Shown piece after piece: positions 10,358-19,807 of a DNA stretch of 64,000 nt (position 1 is the first letter of the stretch; every line of letters begins with the position of its first letter). Made by a program: the position numbers and the translations under genes. The notes beneath the pieces are model-generated. The model was given only the letters and a program-made list of their open reading frames with translations. It searched no databases and was not told the DNA's origin. Source of the DNA: Rickettsiales bacterium (GTDB taxonomy: Bacteria > Pseudomonadota > Alphaproteobacteria > Rickettsiales > UBA8987); NCBI GenBank assembly GCA_020630095.1, contig JAHDCD010000006.1, positions 62,001-126,000 on the forward strand. The letters run 5' to 3'.

Positions 10358-11314
10358 ATGACAGTAAATCAAAAAATCCATAAAGTAATTATATTAGGCA
10401 GTGGTCCTGCAGGTAACTCGGCAGCTATCTATACTGCGCGTGCGAATATGCAACCAGTAATGATCCACGGCTCACAACCCGGTGGTCAATTAACTATCAC
10501 TACCGAAGTTGAAAACTACCCTGGCTTTGCAGATGCTATCCAAGGCCCTTGGTTAATGCAACAAATGGAAGAACAAGCAAAAAACGTTGGCACTGAAATT
10601 ATCAACGACCATATAATCGAAGTAGATTTAACTGAACGTCCTTACAAATTAAAAGGCGATACCGGCGCTGAATATCTAACGCACTCACTAATTATATCTA
10701 CCGGCGCACAAGCAAAATGGCTTGGCCTAGAATCTGAACAAAAATTCCAAGGCTACGGCGTTTCTGGCTGTGCCACATGCGATGGTTTCTTCTTCCGCAA
10801 CAAACCTGTGCTAGTAGTTGGTGGTGGTAACACTGCCGTTGAGGAAGCTTTATACCTAACTAACCACGCATCTAAAGTTTACTTAATCCACCGCCGTGAT
10901 GAACTACGTTGCGAAAAAATCCTTGAAGATAGATTATTCAAAAATGAAAAAATCGAAATAATCTGGGATACTGTTTTAGAAGAAGTTGTAGGCGACGAAG
11001 AACCGCTAGGTGTAACTGGTGCTCGCGTTAAAAACGTAAAAACTAATGAAGAGCAAACTCTAACAGTTGACGGCGTATTCATCGCCATTGGTCATAAACC
11101 AAATACGGATTTATTCTCTAAGTTCATCGAAACTGATAACGAAGGCTATATTATCACTGCTAACGACAGCACAAAAACTAACCTTGAAGGTGTATATGCC
11201 GCAGGCGACGTTCAGGATAAGATTTATAGACAAGCCGTAACCGCTGCCGGCACCGGCTGCATGGCCGCTCTAGAGAGCCAAAAATATATCGAAGAATTAG
11301 AACTCCCTGAATAA
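10358..11314 (+). CDS. trxB: Thioredoxin reductase
   Basis: A flavoenzyme that reduces thioredoxin with NADPH in the cytosol. 318 residues contain the FAD-binding GSGPAG, the redox pair CATC at residues 138-141, the NADPH-binding GGGNTAVEEALYL and the C-terminal FAD motif YAAGDVQD. The start MTVNQKIHKVIILGSGPAG aligns with normal TrxB N-termini. An ATG at 10337 is the terminal ATGAC of the adjacent repeat and would add seven residues. No convincing Shine-Dalgarno lies directly before 10358; AAAGGAG is about 40 nt upstream within the repeat. Confidence 0.95.
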   Translation: MTVNQKIHKVIILGSGPAGNSAAIYTARANMQPVMIHGSQPGGQLTITTEVENYPGFADAIQGPWLMQQMEEQAKNVGTEIINDHIIEVDLTERPYKLKGDTGAEYLTHSLIISTGAQAKWLGLESEQKFQGYGVSGCATCDGFFFRNKPVLVVGGGNTAVEEALYLTNHASKVYLIHRRDELRCEKILEDRLFKNEKIEIIWDTVLEEVVGDEEPLGVTGARVKNVKTNEEQTLTVDGVFIAIGHKPNTDLFSKFIETDNEGYIITANDSTKTNLEGVYAAGDVQDKIYRQAVTAAGTGCMAALESQKYIEELELPE

Positions 11315-11324
11315 AATAAGTAAC

Positions 11325-11387
11325 TTAAGGAGTAAACATCCCCACAGATGGCGAACCACAATTAATTTCCCCTTCCGCAGTCAATAT
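11325..11387 (-). pseudogene. Decayed 3' end of a DUF11-type gene
   Basis: Read on the minus strand, these bases encode a C-terminus ending INCGSPSVGMFTP and a stop. It matches IQSGVPSQGTFTP and IINGNPSQGTFTP, the ends of the two DUF11 proteins at 11733 and 37615, at 8 of 13 positions each. The DNA around the stop, TAACTTAAGGAGTAAA (11321-11336), is identical to 37611-37626. The frame is closed by a stop at 11388-11390. I read this as the remnant of a third paralogue. Confidence 0.6.
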
Positions 11388-11437
11388 TCACGTTTAATAT
11401 TTAAATTACATTGTGAATCAGAAACAAAAGCTAAGAG

Positions 11438-11460
11438 ATTCCGGAATCAAGTTCCGGAAT
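11438..11460. repeat. Small inverted repeat (ATTCCGGAA type)
   Basis: ATTCCGGAA and TTCCGGAAT, a perfect 9-bp stem with a 5-nt loop. It lies in the 418-nt gap between trxB and the DUF11 gene, which otherwise contains only the DUF11 remnant, AT-rich sequence and the palindrome at 11597. It could serve as a terminator-like hairpin or be a fragment of an interspersed repeat. Confidence 0.5.
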
Positions 11461-11596
11461 AACCAATCTATATATAGTAGATTAGTTTTTATTAAGAATT
11501 TGAGTTTAAAGAAAAATACTCAAAAAATTTAATTTTTACCAAAAAAAACGCTCATTTTTTGTCAGTTTTTCATCAATTTTTGAACGTTTTTATAGC

Positions 11597-11618
11597 AATC
11601 GTTATACGTATAACGATT
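11597..11618. repeat. 22-bp perfect palindrome
   Basis: AATCGTTATAC followed directly by its reverse complement GTATAACGATT. It has the symmetry of a dimeric-regulator operator, but it sits between two convergent 3' ends (trxB and the DUF11 gene), where an operator is not expected. Cruciform or protein-binding roles are open. I see no coding sequence here. Confidence 0.55.
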
Positions 11619-11732
11619 TGCACCATTGAAATACATAGACTTTTTGATTAAAAAACTACAAGATATTATTTTTTGAAGATTCTTGGTATTTAAAAAATTT
11701 CTATATTCTGGAATATCAATATATAGTGCCAC

Positions 11733-13463
11733 TTATGGCGTAAACGTACCTTGTGAAGGTACGCCGCTTTGGATAGTTAATCCCGCAGGAATATTATCCA
11801 GTACATCTAAATTCGTAACATCGCACGGGCCTTTATTTTCTGCCGTTATTGTATACGTTACAGCTCCTCCTTCATCAACATTCGATACATCCGCAACTTT
11901 AGTAAGCACTAAGTCTGCATCTGTCGGTGCAGCCGTAACAGTTAACGGCGTAACTTCATTATTATTTGTAGGGTCACCATCATTATCTGGGTCAACATTT
12001 AAACCATTTTGAGAGCTATCAGAACTTACCTCGTTAGCTATATTATCATCAGATGCGTCACTCAAAATAATTGCCTGATTATTATAAATTGTTTTACCAC
12101 ATACAGGATGGAATCTTATCTCCAAACTAATCTGGAATATCTCTAAACCACCAATTTGGTTATTAGTATTTACAGTTATTAACTCTATGTCCGTATCACC
12201 ATTATAATTAGGGTTACCTACTAAATTTGTATTCGTAGGTAACGCACCAAAATTAGGCAAATTAACTATAGTATACTCTCCATAATCCGGCACTGCACTT
12301 GTTGTATAAGAACCAAATTCAGCCGATAGCCTATCCGTTATTTGTGCATCATACTGGGGTTGCGACCCCGGATTTTCAACTGTAATAGCATAGCCTGCTA
12401 AAAAAGTTCCATCTCCCATATCAGTCAAATTTGTAAGCTGTTTTGCTATACCTATAGGCTCTAAAGAAAGCGTAAATACATCTGAAAATACAATTATAGA
12501 TGCAGGCTCTGCCGCGTGTGTACGCTCGTTATCTGTTGGCGGCCTAGGACTTTCATCAATTCTCAAACCCAATCTAGTATTTGTTAAATTACAACGTCTG
12601 AACCAACCACCATCAATATCCCCTTCTGATGTATTTTGTGGTCGTATTCTTTTACTTGCCGCAACTGCTCTTGTCGAAGAATTAACTGTCGGGAAAGTAA
12701 CTGAATTACAGCCATCACTCCAACCTTCAAAAACATTACCCGTTACAAATGAATCGTAATTAATAATAGCACCACCTGATGCCGTAAATGAACCAGATTT
12801 TTGCTCCATTGCTATATAGCCAATAGTTTCAATTTGATCTGGTAAATCAGTAAATTCAGAAACTTCCAACGCCACTTGCGCGCTCGATGTTGTAACATTA
12901 TTTACCGCCTCTGTAAGCCATGGGCTAGATACCGGTAAGTTAGGATAAACTTGCGTTGTACTTGTAATATTATCTTCAGAATTCATAGTTTGAATCTGAG
13001 TAATTAATGACGGCGCCGTAGTATACGAATGAGAAAAATTTATATTAGCAAAGCTAGTACCAGTAACAAATTCACCTTGATATGCCATAGTATTAACAAA
13101 ACCAGCCTCAATTTTTGTACCATCCGGCAAAACATGCACCCCTGGTTCAATAGCAATAAAGCTTACATTCATATCTAAATGCTCACCATCATAGCCAATA
13201 GGCTCAACCTGCAACACGCAAAACTGATTTGGCGTTACATCTGCCATTCTAAAATCAGATGCATCACCACCTCTCTGATCAGGTAAAATTACAACTACCG
13301 GAGTTGTTGGAAATGGCGTAGCAAATGTTCGACAGGTAAACTGCGAATTATTAAAAGTATTGTTTACATTAAATGTGTCTGCTTCAAATTTCCACGCATA
13401 AGATTTTTGTGCAAATATTAACACAAAACCTATAGCAAGAGCTATTTTACGTAAAAAACTCAT
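11733..13463 (-). CDS. Secreted surface protein with C-terminal partial DUF11 domain
   Basis: 576 residues with a Sec signal peptide (MSFLRKIALAIGFVLIFAQKS, cleavage near AYA-W at about residue 23). The first 250 mature residues are a beta-rich domain reminiscent of H-type-lectin-like repeats (FANINFSHSYTTAPSLI, IETIGYIAMEQ). Then comes a DUF11-like region (about 330-480) and a final DUF11 domain (DADLVLTKVADVSNVDEGGA onward). It stops at PSQGTFTP, where a DUF11 domain normally continues with two or three more strands. The same endpoint occurs in the protein at 37615. Probably exposed at the cell surface; ligand unknown. Confidence 0.75.
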   Translation of the reverse strand: MSFLRKIALAIGFVLIFAQKSYAWKFEADTFNVNNTFNNSQFTCRTFATPFPTTPVVVILPDQRGGDASDFRMADVTPNQFCVLQVEPIGYDGEHLDMNVSFIAIEPGVHVLPDGTKIEAGFVNTMAYQGEFVTGTSFANINFSHSYTTAPSLITQIQTMNSEDNITSTTQVYPNLPVSSPWLTEAVNNVTTSSAQVALEVSEFTDLPDQIETIGYIAMEQKSGSFTASGGAIINYDSFVTGNVFEGWSDGCNSVTFPTVNSSTRAVAASKRIRPQNTSEGDIDGGWFRRCNLTNTRLGLRIDESPRPPTDNERTHAAEPASIIVFSDVFTLSLEPIGIAKQLTNLTDMGDGTFLAGYAITVENPGSQPQYDAQITDRLSAEFGSYTTSAVPDYGEYTIVNLPNFGALPTNTNLVGNPNYNGDTDIELITVNTNNQIGGLEIFQISLEIRFHPVCGKTIYNNQAIILSDASDDNIANEVSSDSSQNGLNVDPDNDGDPTNNNEVTPLTVTAAPTDADLVLTKVADVSNVDEGGAVTYTITAENKGPCDVTNLDVLDNIPAGLTIQSGVPSQGTFTP

Positions 13464-13521
13464 TCTTTATTAGTTAAACATTAAGATTATTAATAAATCA
13501 CTAACAAAATACAAAAATGTC

Positions 13522-13558
13522 ATAAAAAAAGGCGACCAATAGGCCGCCTTTAATTTTT
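13522..13558 (-). terminator. Rho-independent terminator of the OmpA-like lipoprotein gene
   Basis: AAAGGCG (13528-13534) pairs with CGCCTTT (13545-13551) around a 10-nt loop. A run of seven A (13524-13530) becomes the U tract on the minus strand. It lies 16 nt after the stop at 13574. A T-rich flank on the other side could make it work in both directions. Confidence 0.8.
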
Positions 13559-13573
13559 TAGTTTAAATTAGTA

Positions 13574-14398
13574 CTAAAAGTCTAAAGTATATGAAACTTC
13601 AGCAGAGTGAGTTTCAACTTCAATGTTCTGAGAACCAGATGCATCTATATCAGCCTCACCCGAATTAGCATATCTATAACCTAAAGACATTCTATTTCTA
13701 GTATCTAGGTTAAAGTCTATACCAGCTAAACCTTGATATAAATAGCTGTTAGTCTCAACTTCAGGGTTCACTTTATCATCATACTTAAGTTCTACAGCAC
13801 CAACACCCACACCAACGTATGGTGAAATAGCGGCTTCATTATCAATTAATGTTTTAATTGCATTTAAAGCTATACCATTTTCTTTAATGTTAGTTCTACC
13901 ATCTGGAGCAAAATCATTATCTCTATGGAATAACTCAGCTTCAACTCTCCAAGAATCGTCTACTTCATAACCTAATTTACCACCATAGCCTCTGTTATCG
14001 TAGTCACCAATCTCACTCACACCATCAATATCAGAGAATACCATTTGATATAAGCCACCAACATAAAAGCCATTACCTTTAGATGCTGCTTTAGCAACAG
14101 GCGGTTGGAATACAGTTGTTGAAGTAATATTTCCTGTAGTTGCAGGAGCTTTAATATTATACGGTTCAGGTTCAATTTCCTGAGGATCATATATCTCATA
14201 AATCTGACCACCACTTGTTTCAAATGAAGCGTCAGTAACAGTTGCATCACCCAAAGGAATATCCACAACTGGAATTTCTTCCGTAATATACTCAATTTCA
14301 GTTCCACCATCAGAATATTCATCACCATAATAAGTAGATGTACACGATGCTAAACCCGCTGTTAAAATTAAAGTTAATAATATTTTTGATTTATTCAT
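13574..14398 (-). CDS. Outer-membrane beta-barrel protein with lipoprotein signal
   Basis: 274 residues. MNKSKILLTLILTAGLASC is a type II signal peptide with lipobox LASC. An acidic, low-complexity linker (about residues 20-90) is followed by an eight-stranded-type beta barrel (GFYVGGLYQMVF, WRVEAELFHRDND, AISPYVGVGVGAVEL, MSLGYRYANSGEA) ending with a terminal aromatic, TLDF, as BAM substrates do. The start is the ATG with GGAG upstream (GCAGGAGAGAAAAATG). An N-terminal lipid anchor plus a C-terminal barrel is unusual but known. Function not assignable. Confidence 0.75.
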   Translation of the reverse strand: MNKSKILLTLILTAGLASCTSTYYGDEYSDGGTEIEYITEEIPVVDIPLGDATVTDASFETSGGQIYEIYDPQEIEPEPYNIKAPATTGNITSTTVFQPPVAKAASKGNGFYVGGLYQMVFSDIDGVSEIGDYDNRGYGGKLGYEVDDSWRVEAELFHRDNDFAPDGRTNIKENGIALNAIKTLIDNEAAISPYVGVGVGAVELKYDDKVNPEVETNSYLYQGLAGIDFNLDTRNRMSLGYRYANSGEADIDASGSQNIEVETHSAEVSYTLDF

Positions 14399-14544
14399 TT
14401 TTTCTCTCCTGCATTTAGAGTTTCTGTTTAATACTCTCCACAAAGTATACTCAGAGCCAATTACGCACCCCTTATAACAAATTTTTAGACTATTGTAAAG
14501 CGTTTCAATTTACTTTATTACGTTACCATAAAAAGGTTAAGATT

Positions 14545-16236
14545 GTGTTAATAGATATTACAGAACCAAATACTTCAGATAATAATACGGAAAGTGAGCC
14601 AACAACCTTCGCTATAGGAATAGATTTTGGTACAACAAACTCACTGGCAACCTACCTCAAAAATGGCTCTGAGCGTATAGTTCTTGTAAAAGAACCAACA
14701 GTATATACCGACATTTCTTCTGGTTTAACAATTCGCTCTATAAAGCGTCTAATTGGCATATCTCTACAAGAAGCGCAGACTATTTCAAATCTATATCCTT
14801 TAGAAATAAAGGAAGAAAATGGCCTTTTAGGCTTTGAATTTAAAGAAAGAAAATTCACTTCATGCCTTGAAATGGCATCGAAATACTTAAGTAACATTAA
14901 ATTTAAGGCTGAAGAAAAGCTAGATTCTAAAATTACTGAAGCTGTTATAACAGTACCAGCCTACTTCAACGAAGCACAACGCCAAATAGTTAAGGACGCA
15001 GCAACACACGCCGGCTTAAAAGTTCTGCGCCTTATAGCCGAACCTACAGCATCCGCCCTTGCCTACGGGCTAGATAATGACTCAGAGGGTATTTATGCCG
15101 TTTACGATTTCGGCGGCGGTACATTTGATGTATCAATTTTACGCATGCAAGGCGGTGTATTCCAAGTAATTGCAACTGGTGGCGATTCAATGCTAGGTGG
15201 AGACGATATCGACAATGCAATAATGCAAGCCGAGAACATAGAATCTATTACGGACGCTAAAAAACTGAAAGAATCTGGTAATTATAAGCCTGAAACTATT
15301 GAGCCTATTATAACTAGAACCATTGATATTTTTAAACAAACCTTAACTAACTCAAATACATCTATTGAAAATATTAAAGGCGTTGTAATGGTTGGTGGCT
15401 CAACACGGCTAAAAGAAGTTCAGCAAGCCGTAACAGATTTAACAAATCAAGCTCCACTTAATAATCTTAACCCAGATGAAATAGTGGCCTTAGGCGCAGG
15501 TATTCAGGCGCACGGATTAACACAAGGTTCAAATAATTTACTACTAGATGTTACCCCGCTTTCGTTAGGTTTAGAAACTTACGGCGGGCTAATGGAAGTT
15601 ATTATTGCACGCAACACTGCAATCCCTGCCGTACAAAAGCGTAAATTTACCACTCAGGCCGATAATCAAACTGGCATGATTATTCACGTACTACAAGGTG
15701 AGCGCGAATTAGTAGAACATTGCCGCACATTAGCTAACTTTGAACTTAAAGGCATTCCACCAATGATAGCCGGCGTTGCCGAAGTTGAAGTAACCTTCGC
15801 TATAGATGCTGACGGCCTACTTTCAGTATCTGCAATTGAAAATAAAAGTGGCGTAGAAGCCGACATAAGCATAAAGCCCTCTTACGGATTAGATGAAAAT
15901 AAAATGGAAGAAATGCTACGCTCTGCAATGGAAAATGCCCGTGCAGATATTTCCGCGCGCTTAATGCGTGAATCTATTGTTGAAGCAGAAACTTTAATAG
16001 CCTCAACCAAAGTAGCAATTGAACAAAATATTGAAGATATCGAGCCTGAATATCTACAAAGCTTAAACCATTATTTATCTGAACTTCAAAACGGCATAGA
16101 TACCGAGGATAGAGGAAAGATAGAATATGGCATTAAATCACTAGATGAACATTCAAGCCACCTTGCGCTAATAAAAGTAAATGCATCTTTAAAAGAAAAC
16201 CTAACAGGTAAAGATATCAATAAAGTCTCTAGTTAA
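14545..16236 (+). CDS. hscA: Hsp70-type Fe-S assembly chaperone HscA (compact form)
   Basis: An Hsp70 chaperone that with HscB releases [Fe-S] clusters from IscU. 563 residues: ATPase motif GIDFGTTNS at 25-33, VPAYFNEAQRQ, DFGGGTFDVSIL, GGSTRLKEVQ, and a substrate-binding domain with VTPLSLGLETYGG and GERELVEHCR, which follow HscA rather than DnaK. It is about 50 residues shorter than E. coli HscA. Roughly 30 residues are missing after LGGDDIDNAIMQ, in lobe IIB, and the N-terminal lobe is also tightened. The start is GTG at 14545 with AAAAGG upstream. Fe-S partners are not adjacent (fdx is at 59331). The 3' end overlaps convergent tpiA by 4 nt. Confidence 0.85.
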   Translation: MLIDITEPNTSDNNTESEPTTFAIGIDFGTTNSLATYLKNGSERIVLVKEPTVYTDISSGLTIRSIKRLIGISLQEAQTISNLYPLEIKEENGLLGFEFKERKFTSCLEMASKYLSNIKFKAEEKLDSKITEAVITVPAYFNEAQRQIVKDAATHAGLKVLRLIAEPTASALAYGLDNDSEGIYAVYDFGGGTFDVSILRMQGGVFQVIATGGDSMLGGDDIDNAIMQAENIESITDAKKLKESGNYKPETIEPIITRTIDIFKQTLTNSNTSIENIKGVVMVGGSTRLKEVQQAVTDLTNQAPLNNLNPDEIVALGAGIQAHGLTQGSNNLLLDVTPLSLGLETYGGLMEVIIARNTAIPAVQKRKFTTQADNQTGMIIHVLQGERELVEHCRTLANFELKGIPPMIAGVAEVEVTFAIDADGLLSVSAIENKSGVEADISIKPSYGLDENKMEEMLRSAMENARADISARLMRESIVEAETLIASTKVAIEQNIEDIEPEYLQSLNHYLSELQNGIDTEDRGKIEYGIKSLDEHSSHLALIKVNASLKENLTGKDINKVSS

Positions 16237-16955
16237 ACTCTAGCAGAAAGAATAATCTTACTTAAAGAGCCCCATTCTAGTGATGCAGAACCTACAAGTA
16301 CTCCATCTACATTCTGTAAACCTAGTATTTCATCAGAATTGTCAGGGTTAACAGACCCTCCATATAACGTTTTAGATTCTGGCAGGATTGATTTAATATG
16401 CTCTAAAGTATCATTAATCTCTTCCGATGAAGGTACTAAACCAGTGCCAATACTCCAAATAGGCTCATAAGCTATTGCATAAAACTCACCTAATTGTAGC
16501 GCAGAAATAACATCTTTAGAAAGCTGTTTAGTTAAAAACTTCTTAGTTTCAGTCTTTTCATAAGTTTCCAAAGGTTCACCAATACAAAGTATAACTTTTA
16601 AACCGGCATTATAAGCCGCCTGAATTTTAGCAACTATCTTGTCGTTTTCGCTTTTATATAAAGCTCTACGCTCCGAATGACCAATTAGCGCATATTCACA
16701 ACCTAAGCTTTTTAACGTTTTAGCAGAGCTTTCTCCAGTGTGAGCACCCTTTTCATACTCAGATACATTCTGTGAACCTAATGAAATACTCCCTGAAGAT
16801 AACCATTCAGCCGTAGCGCCTATTAATGGCATCTGCGGTAATATAATAATATCATCTGATGGTGCTGATAACTTAGAAGCGTATGAACAAAGCTCTTTTG
16901 TTTCACCTCTGTTCAGGTTCATTTTAAAATTTGCTACTACTTGTTTAGCTTTCAT
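16233..16955 (-). CDS. tpiA: Triosephosphate isomerase
   Basis: Interconverts dihydroxyacetone phosphate and glyceraldehyde 3-phosphate. 240 residues carry the catalytic K11 (NFKMN, where most have NWKMN), H93 (GHSERR), E164 (AYEPIWSIGTG) and the phosphate-binding LYGGSV. The length is slightly below the usual 250. The gene is divergent from the PpiD-like gene (59 nt apart) and convergent with hscA, with overlapping stops. Together with gapA and tkt elsewhere in the window it supports a functional triose-phosphate branch. Confidence 0.96.
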   Translation of the reverse strand: MKAKQVVANFKMNLNRGETKELCSYASKLSAPSDDIIILPQMPLIGATAEWLSSGSISLGSQNVSEYEKGAHTGESSAKTLKSLGCEYALIGHSERRALYKSENDKIVAKIQAAYNAGLKVILCIGEPLETYEKTETKKFLTKQLSKDVISALQLGEFYAIAYEPIWSIGTGLVPSSEEINDTLEHIKSILPESKTLYGGSVNPDNSDEILGLQNVDGVLVGSASLEWGSLSKIILSARV

Positions 16956-17014
16956 ATTGAATAAATAGATTTACCATCTTATACCTGTCTTGGATATTAT
17001 ATCAAATTAAAAAA

Positions 17015-18916
17015 ATGGCTAACAAATCTTTATTCTCAAAAATTTCATCTGTAATCGTTTTCGTTCTTGTAGGCGTACTAGTACTATCCTTCGCTTTATG
17101 GGGCGTAGCGGACGTATTTAACTACAACTCTGAAGAATCTGCCGCAAAGGTAAATGGCACAGAAATATCAAAAAGCTACGTTGATAGTGCAGTTCAAAGA
17201 ACTATCACTCAACTAGAGCAGCAAACTGGTGCGGACTTATCTATTAATGCTAAACAGTCTATTGCAAAATCTCAGTTTGAAAGCATTGTTAACCAAGAAC
17301 TAGTTTTCCAAGAAGCAAACCGACTAGGCATTGTTATCGGCGAGAACCAGATTAAAGATTTCATCAAGAAAATGCCTTACTTCCAAGATGAATCTGGTAA
17401 CTTTTCAAAATCTAAATTTGACCTACTATTATCTTCAAATAGAATTTCTGAAGAAAGATTCGTAAATGATTCTATCCGCGACATTCAAGTTCAATCTTTA
17501 TTAAACGCCGTTACTGAGCAAAATATTTTACCACGTAACATTGAAGAAATCCTATATAAAACAGATTTCGAATCGCGTGTAATGGACCTTGCTAAAATCC
17601 CTCTTAAAACAATTAAAGATGTCGGCAAGCCTTCTGATGAGCAATTAAGAGAGTTCTATGAAGCTGAAAAAGAAAACTACAAATTACCGGAATACAGAAA
17701 TGCAAAATATACTATTGTAAACTATGTAGACTTAGGCGACCAAATTGACCTTTCGGACACATCTTTACAAGCAATATATGAGCAGAGAAAAGCTGAGTTT
17801 ACAGTTTCTGAAAAACGTGAACTTCTTCAAATACGTGTAGACGATGCTGAAGCAGCTAACGCCGTTCTAGATGACTTAAAATCTGGCACTAACTTTTCTG
17901 AAGCAGGTAAAAAAGTTAACCTAACTGAAGGACAAATGCTTCTTGGTGAATATTCTCAAGATGAATTACAAAATATCGGCATTCTACCTGAAGCGGCCGT
18001 GAATGAAGTATTCGCTATTGATGCTGGTAAATTCACATCAATCCATGAAGATTCGCTTGGCCTAGCTATTTTAGCAGTTTCTAATGTTATTGAATCTGCA
18101 CCCAAACCATTTGAAGATGTTAAGTCTGAACTTCGTGATGAAATAATTGCTGATAACTCTTCTAATATTGAATCAATTGCCAACAATGTGTTAGACCAAC
18201 TTTCAGCCGGCAAAAACATTAATGATGTTGCAACTGAGCTAGAATTATCAGTTTCTGAAACTGGCATCATTGATGCTGAAGGTAAAACTCAAACTGGTGC
18301 AAAAGCTGATATTCCAAACTATGGAGATTTCGCTGGTGAGTTATTTACCCTTAATAATGGTGAGCGTTCTAACGTAATTTCAAATGATGAAGGCACTGAG
18401 TTTTATATTATTATTAACGACCAAATTATTGAACCTCGCTTCCAAACTATTGAAGAAGTACGCGGTACCTTAACTCAAAAATGGACTGCACAAACACGCT
18501 TCAAAAAGTTAGAAGATTTAGCTAAATCAATTGTTGCCGAAGTTAAAGAGGCTGACGATAAAGCCTCTGCATTCGCTAACGCCGCTAAGAAAAACAAACT
18601 AGAAATCAGAAAGAACGTAACTATTTCAAAGCAAGAGCCTAACGCAACTGAAATGCCAATCGCCCTAGTCTCTGATGCTTTCTCAGTAAAAGAAAATGAC
18701 ATCACAGATTTCTACCAAATGGCTGATGAATCTATTGGCGTAGTTTTAGTTCGTGAAGTAATTGAACCTGAGCCTAGTGAAGAAAAACTAGAAAGGCTTC
18801 GTGGTGGCTTATCTGGTGAAATTGCCGTTGACTATAGAGAGCAATTTATTGCAAAGCTTGAATCTGAAAATGATATTTCAGCTGACGTTAATGCTTACCT
18901 AGAAACAAGAGAGTAA
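17015..18916 (+). CDS. PpiD-like membrane-anchored periplasmic foldase
   Basis: A peptidyl-prolyl isomerase-type chaperone for exported proteins. 633 residues: a single N-terminal anchor (about 10-35, VIVFVLVGVLVLSFALWG), a SurA-like N-terminal chaperone domain (about 40-190), and a parvulin-like central region (about 230-360: REFYEAEKENYKLPEYR, ELLQIRVDDAEAANAVLDDL). Further parvulin-like helical repeats follow to the end. SurA/PpiD_N architecture fits the length of E. coli PpiD (623). The pilin-like gene starts 3 nt after its stop, so it is probably the first gene of a three-gene operon. Confidence 0.85.
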   Translation: MANKSLFSKISSVIVFVLVGVLVLSFALWGVADVFNYNSEESAAKVNGTEISKSYVDSAVQRTITQLEQQTGADLSINAKQSIAKSQFESIVNQELVFQEANRLGIVIGENQIKDFIKKMPYFQDESGNFSKSKFDLLLSSNRISEERFVNDSIRDIQVQSLLNAVTEQNILPRNIEEILYKTDFESRVMDLAKIPLKTIKDVGKPSDEQLREFYEAEKENYKLPEYRNAKYTIVNYVDLGDQIDLSDTSLQAIYEQRKAEFTVSEKRELLQIRVDDAEAANAVLDDLKSGTNFSEAGKKVNLTEGQMLLGEYSQDELQNIGILPEAAVNEVFAIDAGKFTSIHEDSLGLAILAVSNVIESAPKPFEDVKSELRDEIIADNSSNIESIANNVLDQLSAGKNINDVATELELSVSETGIIDAEGKTQTGAKADIPNYGDFAGELFTLNNGERSNVISNDEGTEFYIIINDQIIEPRFQTIEEVRGTLTQKWTAQTRFKKLEDLAKSIVAEVKEADDKASAFANAAKKNKLEIRKNVTISKQEPNATEMPIALVSDAFSVKENDITDFYQMADESIGVVLVREVIEPEPSEEKLERLRGGLSGEIAVDYREQFIAKLESENDISADVNAYLETRE

Positions 18917-18919
18917 TTA

Positions 18920-19792
18920 ATGCAAAAACGCAACAATACAAATGGCTTCACTCTAATTGAAATTGCAATTGGTATTGTAATTATTGGTGTACTGTTAGGT
19001 TTAACTCTAACAGTACTTGATGCTATTAGGGGCGCAAAACTTTCTAACGTTGCCTCAGATTTTCAAAATCTAAACAAAGCATTAGATTATTATAATTCAA
19101 AGTATCGTTGTGTTGGCGGTACAGATGAAGAAAAAGGTAATAGGCGCGCCGAAATATGCGCTTGTTCTCGCGAGAATGTTAACTGTCTAAAAAACCCTGT
19201 AACGGACGAGTTTATTACAAACAAAAGAACTGGTAACAAGATAACATTCGCCCTACCCGGTGACATGCAAAACGCCGCTGTAATGTGGGGTGAAGATGCA
19301 ACCTCTAACGGAAATGGCTCAGGCAAAGTTGATACCGATGAAGAAAAACTACTTTTCTGGCAACATCTCTCACTAGCTAAAGTTGTCCAAGGCAAATATT
19401 CCGGTACAGGCGATGACTTTATTATAGCTGACGGCATGGAAGGCAATATATCTAAATCATCTATCTCTGGCGCTGGCTATGCAATTGACTTCATCCAAGA
19501 CACATCAAAATTACCCGGTGGCTCAAATAACGGTCACTTCCTAACATTCGGTTCACCATCTGGCGACTTTGAACTAGGCGACCCCGTAATAGAGCCTACC
19601 GAAGCCTTAACAATTGATACTAAAATTGACGATGGTATCGCCGGCACAGGCTATCTACGTGGTTTAAATTCAATATATGATGAAGACTGTCTAAGCGCTG
19701 AAGATCTATCAGAAGACTCTCGATACCAAGTTGAAAATGAAGATACGGTTTGCCGTTTAATGTTCTTCTTATCCAACTGGAGCATAAGATAA
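18920..19792 (+). CDS. Type IV pilin-like protein (prepilin-type N-terminus)
   Basis: 290 residues. The prepilin signature G9/FTLIEIAIGIVIIGVLLG gives peptidase cleavage after G9, mature Phe1 and Glu5, followed by the hydrophobic spine helix. The C-terminal domain contains LPGDMQNAAVMWG, NGNGSGKVDTDEE and FWQHLSLA, blocks shared with the next gene, so the two are tandem paralogues. Four cysteines near residues 63-95 and two near the C-terminus could form disulfides. It starts 3 nt after the foldase stop. Whether it is a major pilin or a pseudopilin of a secretion system cannot be decided; no assembly ATPase or secretin is in the window. Confidence 0.8.
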   Translation: MQKRNNTNGFTLIEIAIGIVIIGVLLGLTLTVLDAIRGAKLSNVASDFQNLNKALDYYNSKYRCVGGTDEEKGNRRAEICACSRENVNCLKNPVTDEFITNKRTGNKITFALPGDMQNAAVMWGEDATSNGNGSGKVDTDEEKLLFWQHLSLAKVVQGKYSGTGDDFIIADGMEGNISKSSISGAGYAIDFIQDTSKLPGGSNNGHFLTFGSPSGDFELGDPVIEPTEALTIDTKIDDGIAGTGYLRGLNSIYDEDCLSAEDLSEDSRYQVENEDTVCRLMFFLSNWSIR

Positions 19793-19807
19793 TACCCACT
19801 TATAATT

